From Pseudomonadota bacterium (GTDB lineage Bacteria > Pseudomonadota > Alphaproteobacteria > Sphingomonadales > Sphingomonadaceae), in assembly GCA_023432995.1 (NCBI GenBank), contig JAEZES010000200.1:1-14188 (forward strand): 14,188 nt of DNA, read 5' to 3'. The translations under genes were made by a program, and so were the position numbers. Positions 1 through 6,447 of the stretch are shown one piece after another. Each line of letters opens with the position of its first letter. Position 1 is the first letter of the stretch. The notes below the pieces were generated by a model. It was not told where the DNA came from and did not search any database. It saw only the letters and a list, made by a program, of their open reading frames with translations.

Positions 1-61
1 GCGGATCCCAGGAGAAGAGCACGTTGCCGACATCGAAGATGACGGCGCGCGGCTTCTCCAT
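1..61 (-). CDS. HAD-superfamily hydrolase, N-terminal fragment
   Basis: Only the first 20 codons lie in the window; the gene runs off the left edge. The visible peptide begins MEKPRAVIFDVGNVLFSWDP. FDVGNVLF matches HAD motif I (hhhDxGxhh): Asp10 would be the nucleophile that forms the aspartyl intermediate, and the following NVLFSWDP is common in the HAD-IA group (haloacid dehalogenase and phosphatase-like enzymes). The substrate cannot be deduced. The ATG lies 5 nt after the rpmJ stop codon on the same strand, so the two genes are almost certainly cotranscribed; a weak AGGG inside the end of rpmJ may serve as ribosome binding site. The HAD assignment is good, the subfamily is not certain. 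Confidence 0.75.
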   Translation of the reverse strand, partial: MEKPRAVIFDVGNVLFSWDP

Positions 62-66
62 GCGAT

Positions 67-192
67 TCAGCCCTGGCGGGCCTTGAACCGACGGTTGGTC
101 TTGTTGATCACGTAGATCCGGCCGCGGCGGCGGATCACGCGGTTGTCGCGGTGGCGGCCCTTGAGCGACTTGAGGCTGTTGACGATCTTCAT
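67..192 (-). CDS. rpmJ: 50S ribosomal protein L36, zinc-free (C-) type
   Basis: A 41-residue, very basic protein starting MKIVNSLKSLKGRH, with the family core VIRRRGRIYVIN and a C-terminal RFKARQG. L36 is a small large-subunit ribosomal protein that binds 23S rRNA. Canonical L36 coordinates zinc through three Cys and one His; this version has no cysteine at all, so it is the C- (zinc-independent, YkgO-like) type, which many Alphaproteobacteria carry. The start is fixed by the conserved MKI and by GGAAG about 8 nt upstream. The HAD hydrolase gene follows after 5 nt. A strong hairpin plus T-run ends only 12 nt before the ATG, which is unusual and is treated separately. Confidence 0.95.
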   Translation of the reverse strand: MKIVNSLKSLKGRHRDNRVIRRRGRIYVINKTNRRFKARQG

Positions 193-204
193 GACGCAGC
201 TTCC

Positions 205-238
205 AAAAAAGTTCGGCACCGGAGACGCCCCGGTGCCG
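205..238 (-). terminator. Intrinsic terminator after galE, within the probable rpmJ leader
   Basis: Read on the minus strand, a perfect 9-bp stem (CGGCACCGG at 214-222 pairing with CCGGTGCCG at 230-238) with a 7-nt loop is followed, after three bases, by six T residues (205-210). This is a textbook rho-independent terminator. It lies 66 nt beyond the galE stop and 12 nt before the rpmJ ATG. It probably ends galE transcription. If rpmJ is transcribed from the TTGACT promoter upstream of the hairpin, it also sits in the rpmJ leader. Confidence 0.75.
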
Positions 239-253
239 GATTTCGTGGCCGCG

Positions 254-281
254 CCCTATGCGCGCCGGCCGGCCAAGTCAA
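254..281 (-). promoter_or_regulatory. Candidate rpmJ promoter
   Basis: On the minus strand TTGACT (276-281) is a good -35 box. About 15-17 nt downstream is CATAGGG (254-260), a weak -10. The -35 with its next two bases, TTGACTTG, is identical to that found before rpoZ in this window, which supports a shared housekeeping-type promoter. The predicted start site, near 247, lies before the terminator hairpin. The -10 match is poor, hence the moderate confidence. Confidence 0.4.
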
Positions 282-304
282 GAATGGATGCAGCCGGCCT
301 TGCC

Positions 305-1312
305 TCACTCGTCGCCGCGCAACGCCCCGAGCTTGCGCTCCCAGGCGAGCGCGTGGGCGACGATCTCGTCGAGCGAGTCGTGCGCAGGCCGCCACGGCAG
401 GGTCGCCTTGAGCAGCGCGGGGTCGGACACCAGCGCGCCGGGATCCCCGGCGCGGCGCCCGGCAAGGACGCGCTCGATCGTGCGGTTGGTGGCGCGATCG
501 ACCGCGTCGAGCACTTCGAGCACGGAAAACCCGCGGCCATAGCCGCAATTCATCGTCAGCGACCGCTCGGGGCTCTCGATCAGCGCCTCGAGCGCCAGCA
601 CGTGCGCCGCGGCGAGGTCGCTGACGTGGATGTAGTCGCGCACGCCGGTGCCGTCGGGCGTGTCGTAGTCGGTGCCGAACACCGTGACCGAGTCGCGCTT
701 GCCGAGCGCGGCTTCCACGGCGACCTTGATCAGGTGGGTTGCCCCGGCCGTCGACTGCCCGCTGCGGCCCTGCGGATCGGCACCGGCGACGTTGAAGTAG
801 CGCAGCGCGCAATAGTTGAGCGGGTGCGCCGCGGCGGTGTCGGCGAGCATCCGTTCGGTCATCAGCTTCGACCAGCCGTAAGGATTGATCGGCTGCTGCG
901 GCGTATCTTCGGTGACCGCCGCGACGTCGGGCATCCCGTAGGTCGCCGCGGTGCTGGAGAAGATGAAATGCGGCACCCCGGCGCGCACCGCCGCCTCGAT
1001 CAGCGAGCGACTCTTGGCGGTGTTGTTGTGGTAGTACTTGAGCGGGTTCTCGACCGATTCCGGCACCACGATCGAGCCCGCGAAGTGCATCACCGCGCGA
1101 GTCCCCTGCTCGGCGAAAATGCGCGCGAGCAGTGCCGTATCCTCGATGTCGCCTTCGTAAAGCGGCACGCCCTCGGGCACCGCAAAGCGGAAGCCCGTGG
1201 TCAGGTTGTCGACCACCGCGACGGGCCAGCCGCGATCGAGCAGGGCGAGCACCGCATGGCTGCCGATGTAGCCGGCGCCGCCGGTGACCAGGACGGGTAC
1301 GGGATCAGTCAT
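305..1312 (-). CDS. galE: UDP-glucose 4-epimerase
   Basis: A 335-residue extended short-chain dehydrogenase that interconverts UDP-glucose and UDP-galactose with bound NAD, supplying sugar for lipopolysaccharide, capsule or exopolysaccharide. The N-terminal GGAGYIGS (residues 11-18) is the Rossmann NAD motif. FSSTAATYG (118-126) carries the catalytic Ser/Thr region, and PYGWSK holds the catalytic Tyr145 and Lys149. RYFNVAGADP and DGTGVRDYIHVSDLA are GalE signatures in the substrate half. Length is normal (about 330-340). I chose the ATG at 1312 because the NAD motif then falls at the usual distance; an in-frame TTG at 1348 would add 12 unrelated residues. There is no Shine-Dalgarno, and a -10-like box at leaderless spacing is seen. 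It is divergent from the lipoprotein gene and followed by an intrinsic terminator. Other NDP-sugar epimerases are possible but less likely. Confidence 0.94.
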   Translation of the reverse strand: MTDPVPVLVTGGAGYIGSHAVLALLDRGWPVAVVDNLTTGFRFAVPEGVPLYEGDIEDTALLARIFAEQGTRAVMHFAGSIVVPESVENPLKYYHNNTAKSRSLIEAAVRAGVPHFIFSSTAATYGMPDVAAVTEDTPQQPINPYGWSKLMTERMLADTAAAHPLNYCALRYFNVAGADPQGRSGQSTAGATHLIKVAVEAALGKRDSVTVFGTDYDTPDGTGVRDYIHVSDLAAAHVLALEALIESPERSLTMNCGYGRGFSVLEVLDAVDRATNRTIERVLAGRRAGDPGALVSDPALLKATLPWRPAHDSLDEIVAHALAWERKLGALRGDE

Positions 1313-1319
1313 CCGGGCG

Positions 1320-1348
1320 GTGCTAGGCAGGCCGATTCCGCGGTGCAA
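1320..1348 (-). promoter_or_regulatory. Candidate leaderless promoter of galE
   Basis: On the minus strand TTGCAC (1343-1348) and TAGCAC (1320-1325) are separated by 17 nt. The first T of the -10-like box lies 13 nt before the A of the galE ATG, so transcription would begin at or next to the start codon. This fits the absence of a Shine-Dalgarno sequence. Each box matches only about half of the consensus. Confidence 0.3.
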
Positions 1349-1367
1349 CAGCTAATGCGCCGGCCGC

Positions 1368-1384
1368 TTGCACCGTGTATGCAA
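1368..1384. repeat. Small inverted repeat in the galE/lipoprotein intergenic region
   Basis: TTGCA (1368-1372) and TGCAA (1380-1384) form a 5-bp inverted repeat with a 7-nt spacer, located between the divergent galE and lipoprotein genes. A further TGCAA lies at 1344-1348. The arrangement could be an operator for a dimeric regulator, but such short dyads also arise by chance. Confidence 0.2.
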
Positions 1385-1414
1385 CCGCGAGCCCCATCAA
1401 GCGTTCGAGATACG

Positions 1415-2008
1415 ATGCACAGACTGCTCCGCCTGACTGCGATCGCCTCCGCCGTGCTGCTCGCCGGCTGCGTGTCGACATACGTTTCGCCGGTCGAGGT
1501 CACCCGCTTCACGGGCGACCAGCCGCAAGCGCTCGGTTCGGGGCCGATCGCGGTGCGCGCGGCGCCGGGTACGCCGGCCGATTCGCTCGAGCTCGGCCTG
1601 TTCCGCGAGGCCGTCGCGCGCGAGCTCGAAGAGCAGGGCTATGCCATCGTCGACGGCGAGGCGCCGCAAGTGGCCGAGGTCTCGATCGGCCTGGTGGTCG
1701 ACCAACCCGGGCGCCGCAACTCGCCGGTCAGCGTCGGCGGCGGCGTCGCCGGGGGCTCGTACGGCTCGAGCGCGGGCGTCGGCGTCGGCATCGACCTGTC
1801 CCCGCGCCCGTCGGAACGGCTGCACCGCGAGCTCCGGGTGATGATCAAGCCGGCCCGCGGCGGCACCGCGCTGTGGGAGGGCCGCGCGCGCTTCACCGCG
1901 ACGGCCAACAGCGAGTTCGCCGAAGCCCGCGCCGCCGCGGCCCGGCTGGCCGATGCGCTGTTCGGTGGGTTCCCCGGGCAATCGGGAGAGACTATCGAAG
2001 TCCGATGA
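1415..2008 (+). CDS. DUF4136-like outer-membrane lipoprotein
   Basis: A 197-residue probable lipoprotein of unknown function. The first 18 residues form a lipoprotein signal peptide (basic MHRLLR, hydrophobic core, lipobox LAGC) with the lipidated Cys19. Position +2 is Val, not Asp, so the Lol pathway should deliver it to the outer membrane. The mature part resembles DUF4136 proteins: an N-terminal strand region, a segment FREAVARELEEQGYAIV typical of the family, a glycine-rich stretch at about 106-126, then a C-terminal region with LWEGRARF and a helix rich in Ala/Arg. The frame is open far upstream, but the signal peptide fixes this ATG. Its TGA overlaps the ATG of the M14 peptidase gene (ATGA, 2005-2008), so the two are translationally coupled. 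DUF4136 membership is from memory of the pattern; the lipoprotein call is firm. Confidence 0.82.
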   Translation: MHRLLRLTAIASAVLLAGCVSTYVSPVEVTRFTGDQPQALGSGPIAVRAAPGTPADSLELGLFREAVARELEEQGYAIVDGEAPQVAEVSIGLVVDQPGRRNSPVSVGGGVAGGSYGSSAGVGVGIDLSPRPSERLHRELRVMIKPARGGTALWEGRARFTATANSEFAEARAAAARLADALFGGFPGQSGETIEVR

Positions 2009-3135
2009 GCGACATTGTCATCGACGCCGCGTTCGACAGCGGCAATATCGAAGTGGTTTCCATCGACGGCGCCTCCGCCAGGCTGACAATCCCGAGGGAC
2101 AACCAGTCCGAATTCTACCAGTGGTTCCATTTCCGCGTCGCCGGGGCGGCGGGGCGCGAACTCGAACTGAAGATCGGCGAGCTCAACGGCTCGGCCTATC
2201 CCGACGGCTGGCCTGGCTATCGCGCCTGCGTGTCGGAAGATCGCAGCTACTGGGGCCGCGCCGAGACGGAATTCGACAAGGACGAGGACGGCGGCACGCT
2301 GACGATCCGCCACGCGCCGGCGGGCGATCTTGCCTGGTTCGCCTATTTCGCCCCTTACTCGCTCGAGCGCCATCACGACCTGGTCGCCGAGGCCGCCGCC
2401 AGCGACGGGGTCTCGTACCGCTGCCTCGGACACAGTCTCGACGGGCGTCCGATCGACTGCCTGGTGCTCGGCGAGGGCGACGTTCCGATATGGCTGATCG
2501 CCCGCCAGCATCCGGGCGAGAGTATGGCCGAATGGTGGATGGAGGGCGCGCTCGAGGCGCTGTGCGATCCGGCCGATCCGGTCGCGCGCGTCCTGCGCCG
2601 CGCTTGCCGGCTGCACCTGGTCCCCAACTGCAACCCCGACGGCTCGATCCGCGGGCACCTGCGGACCAACGCCGCCGGGGTCAATCTGAACCGCGAGTGG
2701 CACGAACCGAGCGCCGAGCGCTCGCCCGAGGTCCTCGCGATCCGTTCCGCGATGGACGAGACCGGCGTGCGCTTCGCGATGGACGTGCACGGCGACGAGG
2801 CGATCGCCGCAAATTTCCTCGCCGGGTTCGAGGGCATTCCCTCATGGCGCGACGAGCTCGGCGCGGAATTCCAGCGCTACCGCGCGATCCTCGAGCGCCG
2901 CAGTCCGGATTTCCAGACCGCCAAGGGTTATGCCGTGGCGGCGCCGGGCAAGGCCAACCTGTCGATGAGCACGAACCAGATCGCCGAGCGCTATGGCGCC
3001 TGCGCGATGACGCTCGAGATGCCGTTCAAGGACAACGACGACTTGCCCGACCCCGACCAGGGCTGGAGCCCGGAGCGGAGCAAGCTTCTCGCGCGGGACT
3101 GCCTGGCCTCGCTGGCCGAGTGGCTCGAAGGCTAG
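2005..3135 (+). CDS. M14 family zinc carboxypeptidase, cytosolic carboxypeptidase-like
   Basis: A 376-residue peptidase without signal peptide or membrane segment, so probably cytoplasmic. Residues 1-120 match the beta-sandwich domain that precedes the catalytic domain in cytosolic carboxypeptidase (Nna1/CCP, M14_6-type) proteins, including FYQWFHFRV and FAYFAPYSLERH. In the catalytic domain HPGES gives zinc ligands His169 and Glu172, NPDG (210-213) is the family signature, GVNLNREW (225-232) supplies substrate-binding Asn and Arg, DVHGDE gives the third zinc ligand His262, and TLEMPFK holds the catalytic Glu338. All key residues are present, so it should be active. Eukaryotic relatives remove C-terminal glutamates from tubulin; the bacterial substrate is not known. 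The gene overlaps the upstream lipoprotein gene by 4 nt, and its TAG overlaps the stop of the convergent secreted-protein gene. Confidence 0.9.
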   Translation: MSDIVIDAAFDSGNIEVVSIDGASARLTIPRDNQSEFYQWFHFRVAGAAGRELELKIGELNGSAYPDGWPGYRACVSEDRSYWGRAETEFDKDEDGGTLTIRHAPAGDLAWFAYFAPYSLERHHDLVAEAAASDGVSYRCLGHSLDGRPIDCLVLGEGDVPIWLIARQHPGESMAEWWMEGALEALCDPADPVARVLRRACRLHLVPNCNPDGSIRGHLRTNAAGVNLNREWHEPSAERSPEVLAIRSAMDETGVRFAMDVHGDEAIAANFLAGFEGIPSWRDELGAEFQRYRAILERRSPDFQTAKGYAVAAPGKANLSMSTNQIAERYGACAMTLEMPFKDNDDLPDPDQGWSPERSKLLARDCLASLAEWLEG

Positions 3136-3539
3136 CTGCCGCGGGTCCCGGTAACCGGGATCGTGCCGAACTGGCCGGTATCGACCTGGGCGCTCAGCTT
3201 GTCGCCCTCGACGCTGCCCGTGTACGACAGGGTCATGTCGCCGCCCGGCGTGGTCAGCTGGCGCTTGAAGGAGAAGTTCGCGCCATCGACGACCACGTCG
3301 CTGATCGTGCCCGCCGGCCCGGGCGGCCCGGCGGGCGCGCCTTCAGGCGGGATGTCCTGGAAGTCGATCGTGTAACCGTCGGCCGCCTCCGTCACGGTCA
3401 TCGTCGCCTTGAAGGTTCCGAAGTCGGTCACGGCCTCGGTGTTCCAGACACCGACGACCGGCGAATCCGCGGCGATCGCCGGCGCCGCCATCAGCGAGGC
3501 CGCTGCGCTGAGCGCGGCGAGACGTACTGCCTTCAACAT
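3132..3539 (-). CDS. Small secreted protein of unknown function
   Basis: A 135-residue protein with a clear Sec signal peptide: basic MLKAVR, hydrophobic core, and a cleavage site near residue 24 (PAIAA then DS). The mature domain of about 110 residues alternates hydrophobic and polar residues, suggests a beta-barrel or beta-sandwich fold, and has no cysteine or obvious catalytic motif. It opens with GVWNTEAVTDFGTFKATM and closes with QFGTIPVTGTRG, a pattern I associate with small periplasmic domains lacking an assigned function. A proline/glycine-rich, collagen-like loop lies at about 64-77. GGGAGG before the ATG is a good ribosome binding site and fixes the start. The gene converges on the M14 peptidase gene, with stop codons overlapping at CTAG. 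Function is not recognised. Confidence 0.8.
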   Translation of the reverse strand: MLKAVRLAALSAAASLMAAPAIAADSPVVGVWNTEAVTDFGTFKATMTVTEAADGYTIDFQDIPPEGAPAGPPGPAGTISDVVVDGANFSFKRQLTTPGGDMTLSYTGSVEGDKLSAQVDTGQFGTIPVTGTRGS

Positions 3540-3590
3540 GCCTGTTCCCTCCCAAAGGACGGCGGCCCGCAGCGACCGCGCCTCGCGGGA

Positions 3591-3619
3591 AGTCTATCCC
3601 ACTCGCGGCAGGCGGACAA
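3591..3619 (-). promoter_or_regulatory. Candidate promoter of the small secreted protein gene
   Basis: On the minus strand TTGTCC (3614-3619) and TAGACT (3591-3596) are 17 nt apart, and each matches 4 of 6 consensus positions. The predicted leader is about 45 nt and contains the GGGAGG ribosome binding site. The overall fit is better than chance but unproven. Confidence 0.38.
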
Positions 3620-3652
3620 CGCGACTCTTGAGCCGCTTTCCGCGCAGCGCAT

Positions 3653-3680
3653 TTGACTGGCGGGCAAATCGCGTCAATCG
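3653..3680 (+). promoter_or_regulatory. Possible aminotransferase promoter
   Basis: TTGACT at 3653-3658 is a good -35 box 45 nt before the aminotransferase ATG, oriented correctly. The corresponding -10 region (about 3675-3680, CAATCG) is a poor match, so only the -35 element supports this call. Confidence 0.25.
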
Positions 3681-3690
3681 GGGCCCCGAG

Positions 3691-3696
3691 AAGGAG
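3691..3696 (+). promoter_or_regulatory. Ribosome binding site that fixes the aminotransferase start
   Basis: AAGGAG lies 6 nt before the ATG at 3703. The reading frame is open nearly 300 nt further upstream, so this Shine-Dalgarno decides between the possible starts and excludes an N-terminal extension antisense to the secreted-protein gene. Confidence 0.8.
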
Positions 3697-3702
3697 AACC
3701 CG

Positions 3703-4830
3703 ATGCCCGCCCTGCGCCCCGACGTCGATCCCGATGGCCTGCTCGAATACTCGGTCGTGTTCACCGACCGCTCGCTCAACCACATGAGCCAGGCGTTCCA
3801 GCAGGTCATGCGCGAGATTCACGCGACGCTGTGCGAGGCCTATGGCGCGCACCGCGCGGTGATCGTGCCCGGCGGCGGGACCTACGCGATGGAATCGGTC
3901 GCGCGGCAGCTGGTCAGCGGGCGCAAGGCGCTGGTGATCCGCAACGGCTTCTTCTCCTATCGCTGGAGCCAGATCTTCGAGGCCGGCGCGATCCCGGCGG
4001 GCGAAGTCGTGCTCAAGGCGCAGCGCCAGGGCGCCGGCGCGCAGGCGCCGTTCGCGCCGCCGCCGATCGAGATGGTCGTCGCCTCGATCCACGCCGATCG
4101 GCCCGACGTCGTGTTCGCCCCGCATGTCGAGACCGCGTCGGGTATCATCCTGCCCGACGCCTACGTGCGCGCGGTGGCCGAGGCCGCGCACGACGTCGGC
4201 GCATTGTTCGTGCTCGACTGCATCGCCTCGGGCGCGATCTGGGTCGACATGCGCGAGGCCGGCGTCGACGTCCTGATCTCGGCCCCGCAGAAGGGCTGGT
4301 CGGCGCCGCCCTCGTCGGGGCTGGTGATGCTGACCGAGGAAGCGCTCGACCGCTGCAAGGCCGCGCAGTCGACCAGCTTCGCGATGGACCTCCTGAAGTG
4401 GAACGGCATCATGGAGGCCTATCTCGGCGGGGGCCACGCGTACCACGCGACGATGCCGACCGACGCGCTGCGCGCGTTTGACAAGTCGATGCAGGAGACG
4501 CGGGAGATCGGCTTCGACACGCTCAAGGCCGCGCAATGGGAACAGGGCAACGCCGTGCGGCGGATGCTCGCCGAACGCGGCGTCGCCTCTGTCGCCGCCG
4601 AAGGCTTCGGCGCGCCCGGCGTGGTGGTCAGCTATACCGACGATCCAGCGATCCAGAACGGCAGCAAGTTCGCCGCCCACGGGTTGCAGATCGCCGCGGG
4701 CGTGCCCCTGCAGTGCGACGAAGGGCCCGACTACCGCAGCTTCCGTCTCGGACTGTTCGGCCTCGACAAGCTGAAGGACGTGCCGGCGAGCCTGGCCCGC
4801 CTCGAGGCGGCGTTCGACGCGGTGCTCTAG
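3703..4830 (+). CDS. Class V aminotransferase, serine/alanine-glyoxylate type
   Basis: A 375-residue cytoplasmic pyridoxal-phosphate enzyme of the class V (AGXT/serine-pyruvate) fold. VIVPGGGTYAME (about 53-64) is the glycine-rich turn that binds the cofactor phosphate. HVETASG (141-147) is the conserved substrate/cofactor segment. VLDCIASG contains Asp172, expected to pair with the pyridine nitrogen. SAPQKGW contains Lys197, the Schiff-base lysine. RLGLFG near the C-terminus includes the arginine region that binds the substrate carboxylate. The N-terminus differs from the usual PGP...HR opening of the family, reading LLEYSVVFTDRSLNHM, so it belongs to a side branch; the amino donor cannot be named. 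Alternatives are alanine-glyoxylate, serine-pyruvate or aminoethylphosphonate transaminase; no phosphonate genes are nearby. A strong Shine-Dalgarno precedes it. The M48 protease gene follows after 95 nt on the same strand. Confidence 0.88.
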   Translation: MPALRPDVDPDGLLEYSVVFTDRSLNHMSQAFQQVMREIHATLCEAYGAHRAVIVPGGGTYAMESVARQLVSGRKALVIRNGFFSYRWSQIFEAGAIPAGEVVLKAQRQGAGAQAPFAPPPIEMVVASIHADRPDVVFAPHVETASGIILPDAYVRAVAEAAHDVGALFVLDCIASGAIWVDMREAGVDVLISAPQKGWSAPPSSGLVMLTEEALDRCKAAQSTSFAMDLLKWNGIMEAYLGGGHAYHATMPTDALRAFDKSMQETREIGFDTLKAAQWEQGNAVRRMLAERGVASVAAEGFGAPGVVVSYTDDPAIQNGSKFAAHGLQIAAGVPLQCDEGPDYRSFRLGLFGLDKLKDVPASLARLEAAFDAVL

Positions 4831-4884
4831 CACCTGGGGCGCGGAACCAACGGGGCGAGAGCGGCTTTTGTCATCAGACATTCG

Positions 4885-4901
4885 GCGGCGGCTGCCGCTT
4901 T
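4885..4901 (+). terminator. Weak hairpin between aminotransferase and M48 protease genes
   Basis: GCGGC (4885-4889) and GCCGC (4894-4898) form a 5-bp stem with a 4-nt loop, followed by three T residues. It lies about 55 nt after the aminotransferase stop and 12 nt before the M48 ribosome binding site. The short stem and T-run make it at most a weak terminator. Confidence 0.25.
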
Positions 4902-4913
4902 GGACGGGCTGAC

Positions 4914-4919
4914 AGGAGG
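4914..4919 (+). promoter_or_regulatory. Consensus ribosome binding site of the M48 protease gene
   Basis: AGGAGG, a full match to the anti-Shine-Dalgarno core, lies 6 nt before the ATG at 4926. The frame is open for about 390 nt upstream, so this site, together with the lipoprotein signal peptide, decides the start. Confidence 0.85.
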
Positions 4920-4925
4920 CCAGAC

Positions 4926-6404
4926 ATGCCCCATCGTCCTGCGCGCCGCCTGAGGTGGCTCGTGCTTGCCGGCGTTGCCGCCGGAACCCTCGTGGCCTGT
5001 GCCACCGTGCCGGGCGCCAGCGTGCCCGCCGGGGCGCCGATCACCCAGGCCGAAGCGCAGCAAGGTGCGCAGTATCATGAGCAGTTCCTGGCCGAGTTCG
5101 GCGGCGCGTACAGCGGACCGCAGACCGGCTACGTCGAACAGGTCGGCCAGAACATCGCCGCGCAATCGGGCCTCGGCTCGCAGTCGTCGTTCGAGGTCAC
5201 GCTGCTCAACAGCTCGCTCGACAACGCCTTCGCGGTGCCGGGCGGCTACGTCTACATAACGCGCCAGCTGGTTTCGCTGATGAACAACGAGGCCGAGCTC
5301 GCCGGCGTGCTCGGGCACGAAGTCGGCCATGTCGCCGCGCGCCACTCGGCGCGCCGTCAGGAGACCGCGCAGCGCAACCAGGTCCTCGGCGTGCTCGGGT
5401 CGATCCTGTCGGGCGTGCTGCTCGGCAACAGCCAGCTCGGCCAGCTCGGCCAGCAGCTCGCGTCGACCGCGCCCCAACTGGCCACGCTCAGCTATTCGCG
5501 CAGCCAGGAGACCGAGGCCGACCAGCTCGGCATTCGCTACCTGGGCAGCGCCGGTTACGATCCGCGGGCGATGGCCACCGTGCTGCAGAGCCTGGCGATG
5601 CAGAACGCGCTCGACGCGCAGCTCCAGGGCCGCGACGCGACGATCCCCGAATGGGCCTCGACCCACCCCGATCCGGCCGGCCGCGTGCAGAACGCGCTGC
5701 GCCTCGCCGGCAACGGCACCGGCGTCACCAACCGCGACACGTTCCTGACCCGCATCGACGGCCTCCTCTACGGCGACGATCCGCGGCAGGGGGTGATCGA
5801 GGGCCGCACCTTCATCCACCCGGACATGCGGCTGACGTTCTCGGTGCCGAGCGGGTTCTACATGGTCAACGGCACGCGCGCGGTCTCGATCAACGGGCAG
5901 AGCGGTCGCGCCCAGCTGACGGCCGCCGCCTATAACGGCAACCTCGAGACTTACGTGCGGCAGGCGTTCCAGGCGATCGGCGGGAGCCAGACGCAACTCG
6001 CTCCGCAGAGCCTGCAGCGCACCACGGTGAACGGGATTCCCGCGGCCTATGGCACCGCCCGGGTCAACAACAGCCAGGGCAGCCTCGACGTGGTCGTGTT
6101 CGCCTATCAGCTGGCCAACGACCAGGCGGTGCATTTCGCGACGATCACCCCGGCGGGCGGCGCGTCGGTGTTCAACCCGATGTTCGAATCGCTGCGGCGG
6201 ATCAGCCAGGCCGAAGCGGCGCAGGTCATCCCGCGCAGGATCGACGTCGTCACGGCAGGCGCCAACGACACCGTGCAAAGCCTCGCCGCCCGGATGGTCT
6301 ACACCGACGCCCAGGTAGAGCGCTTCCGGGTGCTCAACGGCCTGACCGCGAACGATCGGGTCGTCTCCGGACAGAAGTACAAGGTCGTCGTGCGCGGCAG
6401 CTGA
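4926..6404 (+). CDS. M48 family metalloprotease lipoprotein with LysM-like C-terminus
   Basis: A 492-residue envelope protease of the M48 (BepA/Oma1/HtpX-related) zinc family, likely involved in outer-membrane protein quality control. The N-terminus has a basic segment, a hydrophobic stretch and a lipobox-like LVAC with Cys25, so it is probably a periplasm-facing lipoprotein. NAFAVPGGYVYITRQL (about 100-115) is the usual M48 lead-in. HEVGH (131-135) supplies two zinc ligands and the catalytic Glu132. SRSQETEAD (191-199) supplies the third ligand, probably Glu195. Residues about 300-420 form a large unassigned domain, and the last 50 (TVQSLAARM, FRVLNGL, GQKYKVV) look like a LysM-type peptidoglycan-binding domain. 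No transmembrane helices beyond the signal are seen, which separates it from HtpX. All active-site residues are present. Transcribed with, or just after, the aminotransferase gene; the Amj gene follows after 98 nt. Confidence 0.92.
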   Translation: MPHRPARRLRWLVLAGVAAGTLVACATVPGASVPAGAPITQAEAQQGAQYHEQFLAEFGGAYSGPQTGYVEQVGQNIAAQSGLGSQSSFEVTLLNSSLDNAFAVPGGYVYITRQLVSLMNNEAELAGVLGHEVGHVAARHSARRQETAQRNQVLGVLGSILSGVLLGNSQLGQLGQQLASTAPQLATLSYSRSQETEADQLGIRYLGSAGYDPRAMATVLQSLAMQNALDAQLQGRDATIPEWASTHPDPAGRVQNALRLAGNGTGVTNRDTFLTRIDGLLYGDDPRQGVIEGRTFIHPDMRLTFSVPSGFYMVNGTRAVSINGQSGRAQLTAAAYNGNLETYVRQAFQAIGGSQTQLAPQSLQRTTVNGIPAAYGTARVNNSQGSLDVVVFAYQLANDQAVHFATITPAGGASVFNPMFESLRRISQAEAAQVIPRRIDVVTAGANDTVQSLAARMVYTDAQVERFRVLNGLTANDRVVSGQKYKVVVRGS

Positions 6405-6431
6405 CGGCCGATGGCATCGCCGTGCCCGAAG

Positions 6432-6447
6432 CCGCTCGCGCGAGCGG
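6432..6447. repeat. Perfect 16-bp palindrome between the M48 and amj genes
   Basis: CCGCTCGC (6432-6439) is followed directly by its reverse complement GCGAGCGG (6440-6447). As RNA it gives a 6-bp GC stem with a GCGC tetraloop, starting 28 nt after the M48 stop. No T-run follows, so it is not a classical intrinsic terminator. It could be a processing or stabilising hairpin, or a protein-binding site. Confidence 0.4.

Noticed and set aside
64..77. Collagen-like Pro/Gly segment of the secreted protein (residues 64-77) as a true collagen repeat
   Set aside because: Too short and irregular for a Gly-X-Y triple helix; more likely a flexible loop. The coordinates here are residue numbers within the protein encoded at 3132-3539.
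143..1414. A long plus-strand open frame continuous with the lipoprotein gene
   Set aside because: It is antisense to galE, is Arg/Ala/Gly-rich without domain features, and arises from the high GC content. The lipoprotein signal peptide shows that translation starts at 1415.
1639..2790. Long minus-strand open frame
   Set aside because: Antisense to the lipoprotein and M14 peptidase genes, low-complexity composition, no recognisable motif.
4843..4880. GGAACC upstream of the M48 gene as an extracytoplasmic sigma factor -35
   Set aside because: No matching -10 at 16-19 nt; TCAGA is about 26 nt away, too far.
3343..4881. Minus-strand open frame of about 510 codons
   Set aside because: Antisense to the aminotransferase and partly in another frame of the secreted-protein gene; His/Arg/Gly-rich shadow of GC-rich codons.
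4827..6278. Minus-strand open frame of about 480 codons
   Set aside because: Antisense to the M48 protease, whose catalytic motifs and ribosome binding site establish the true strand.
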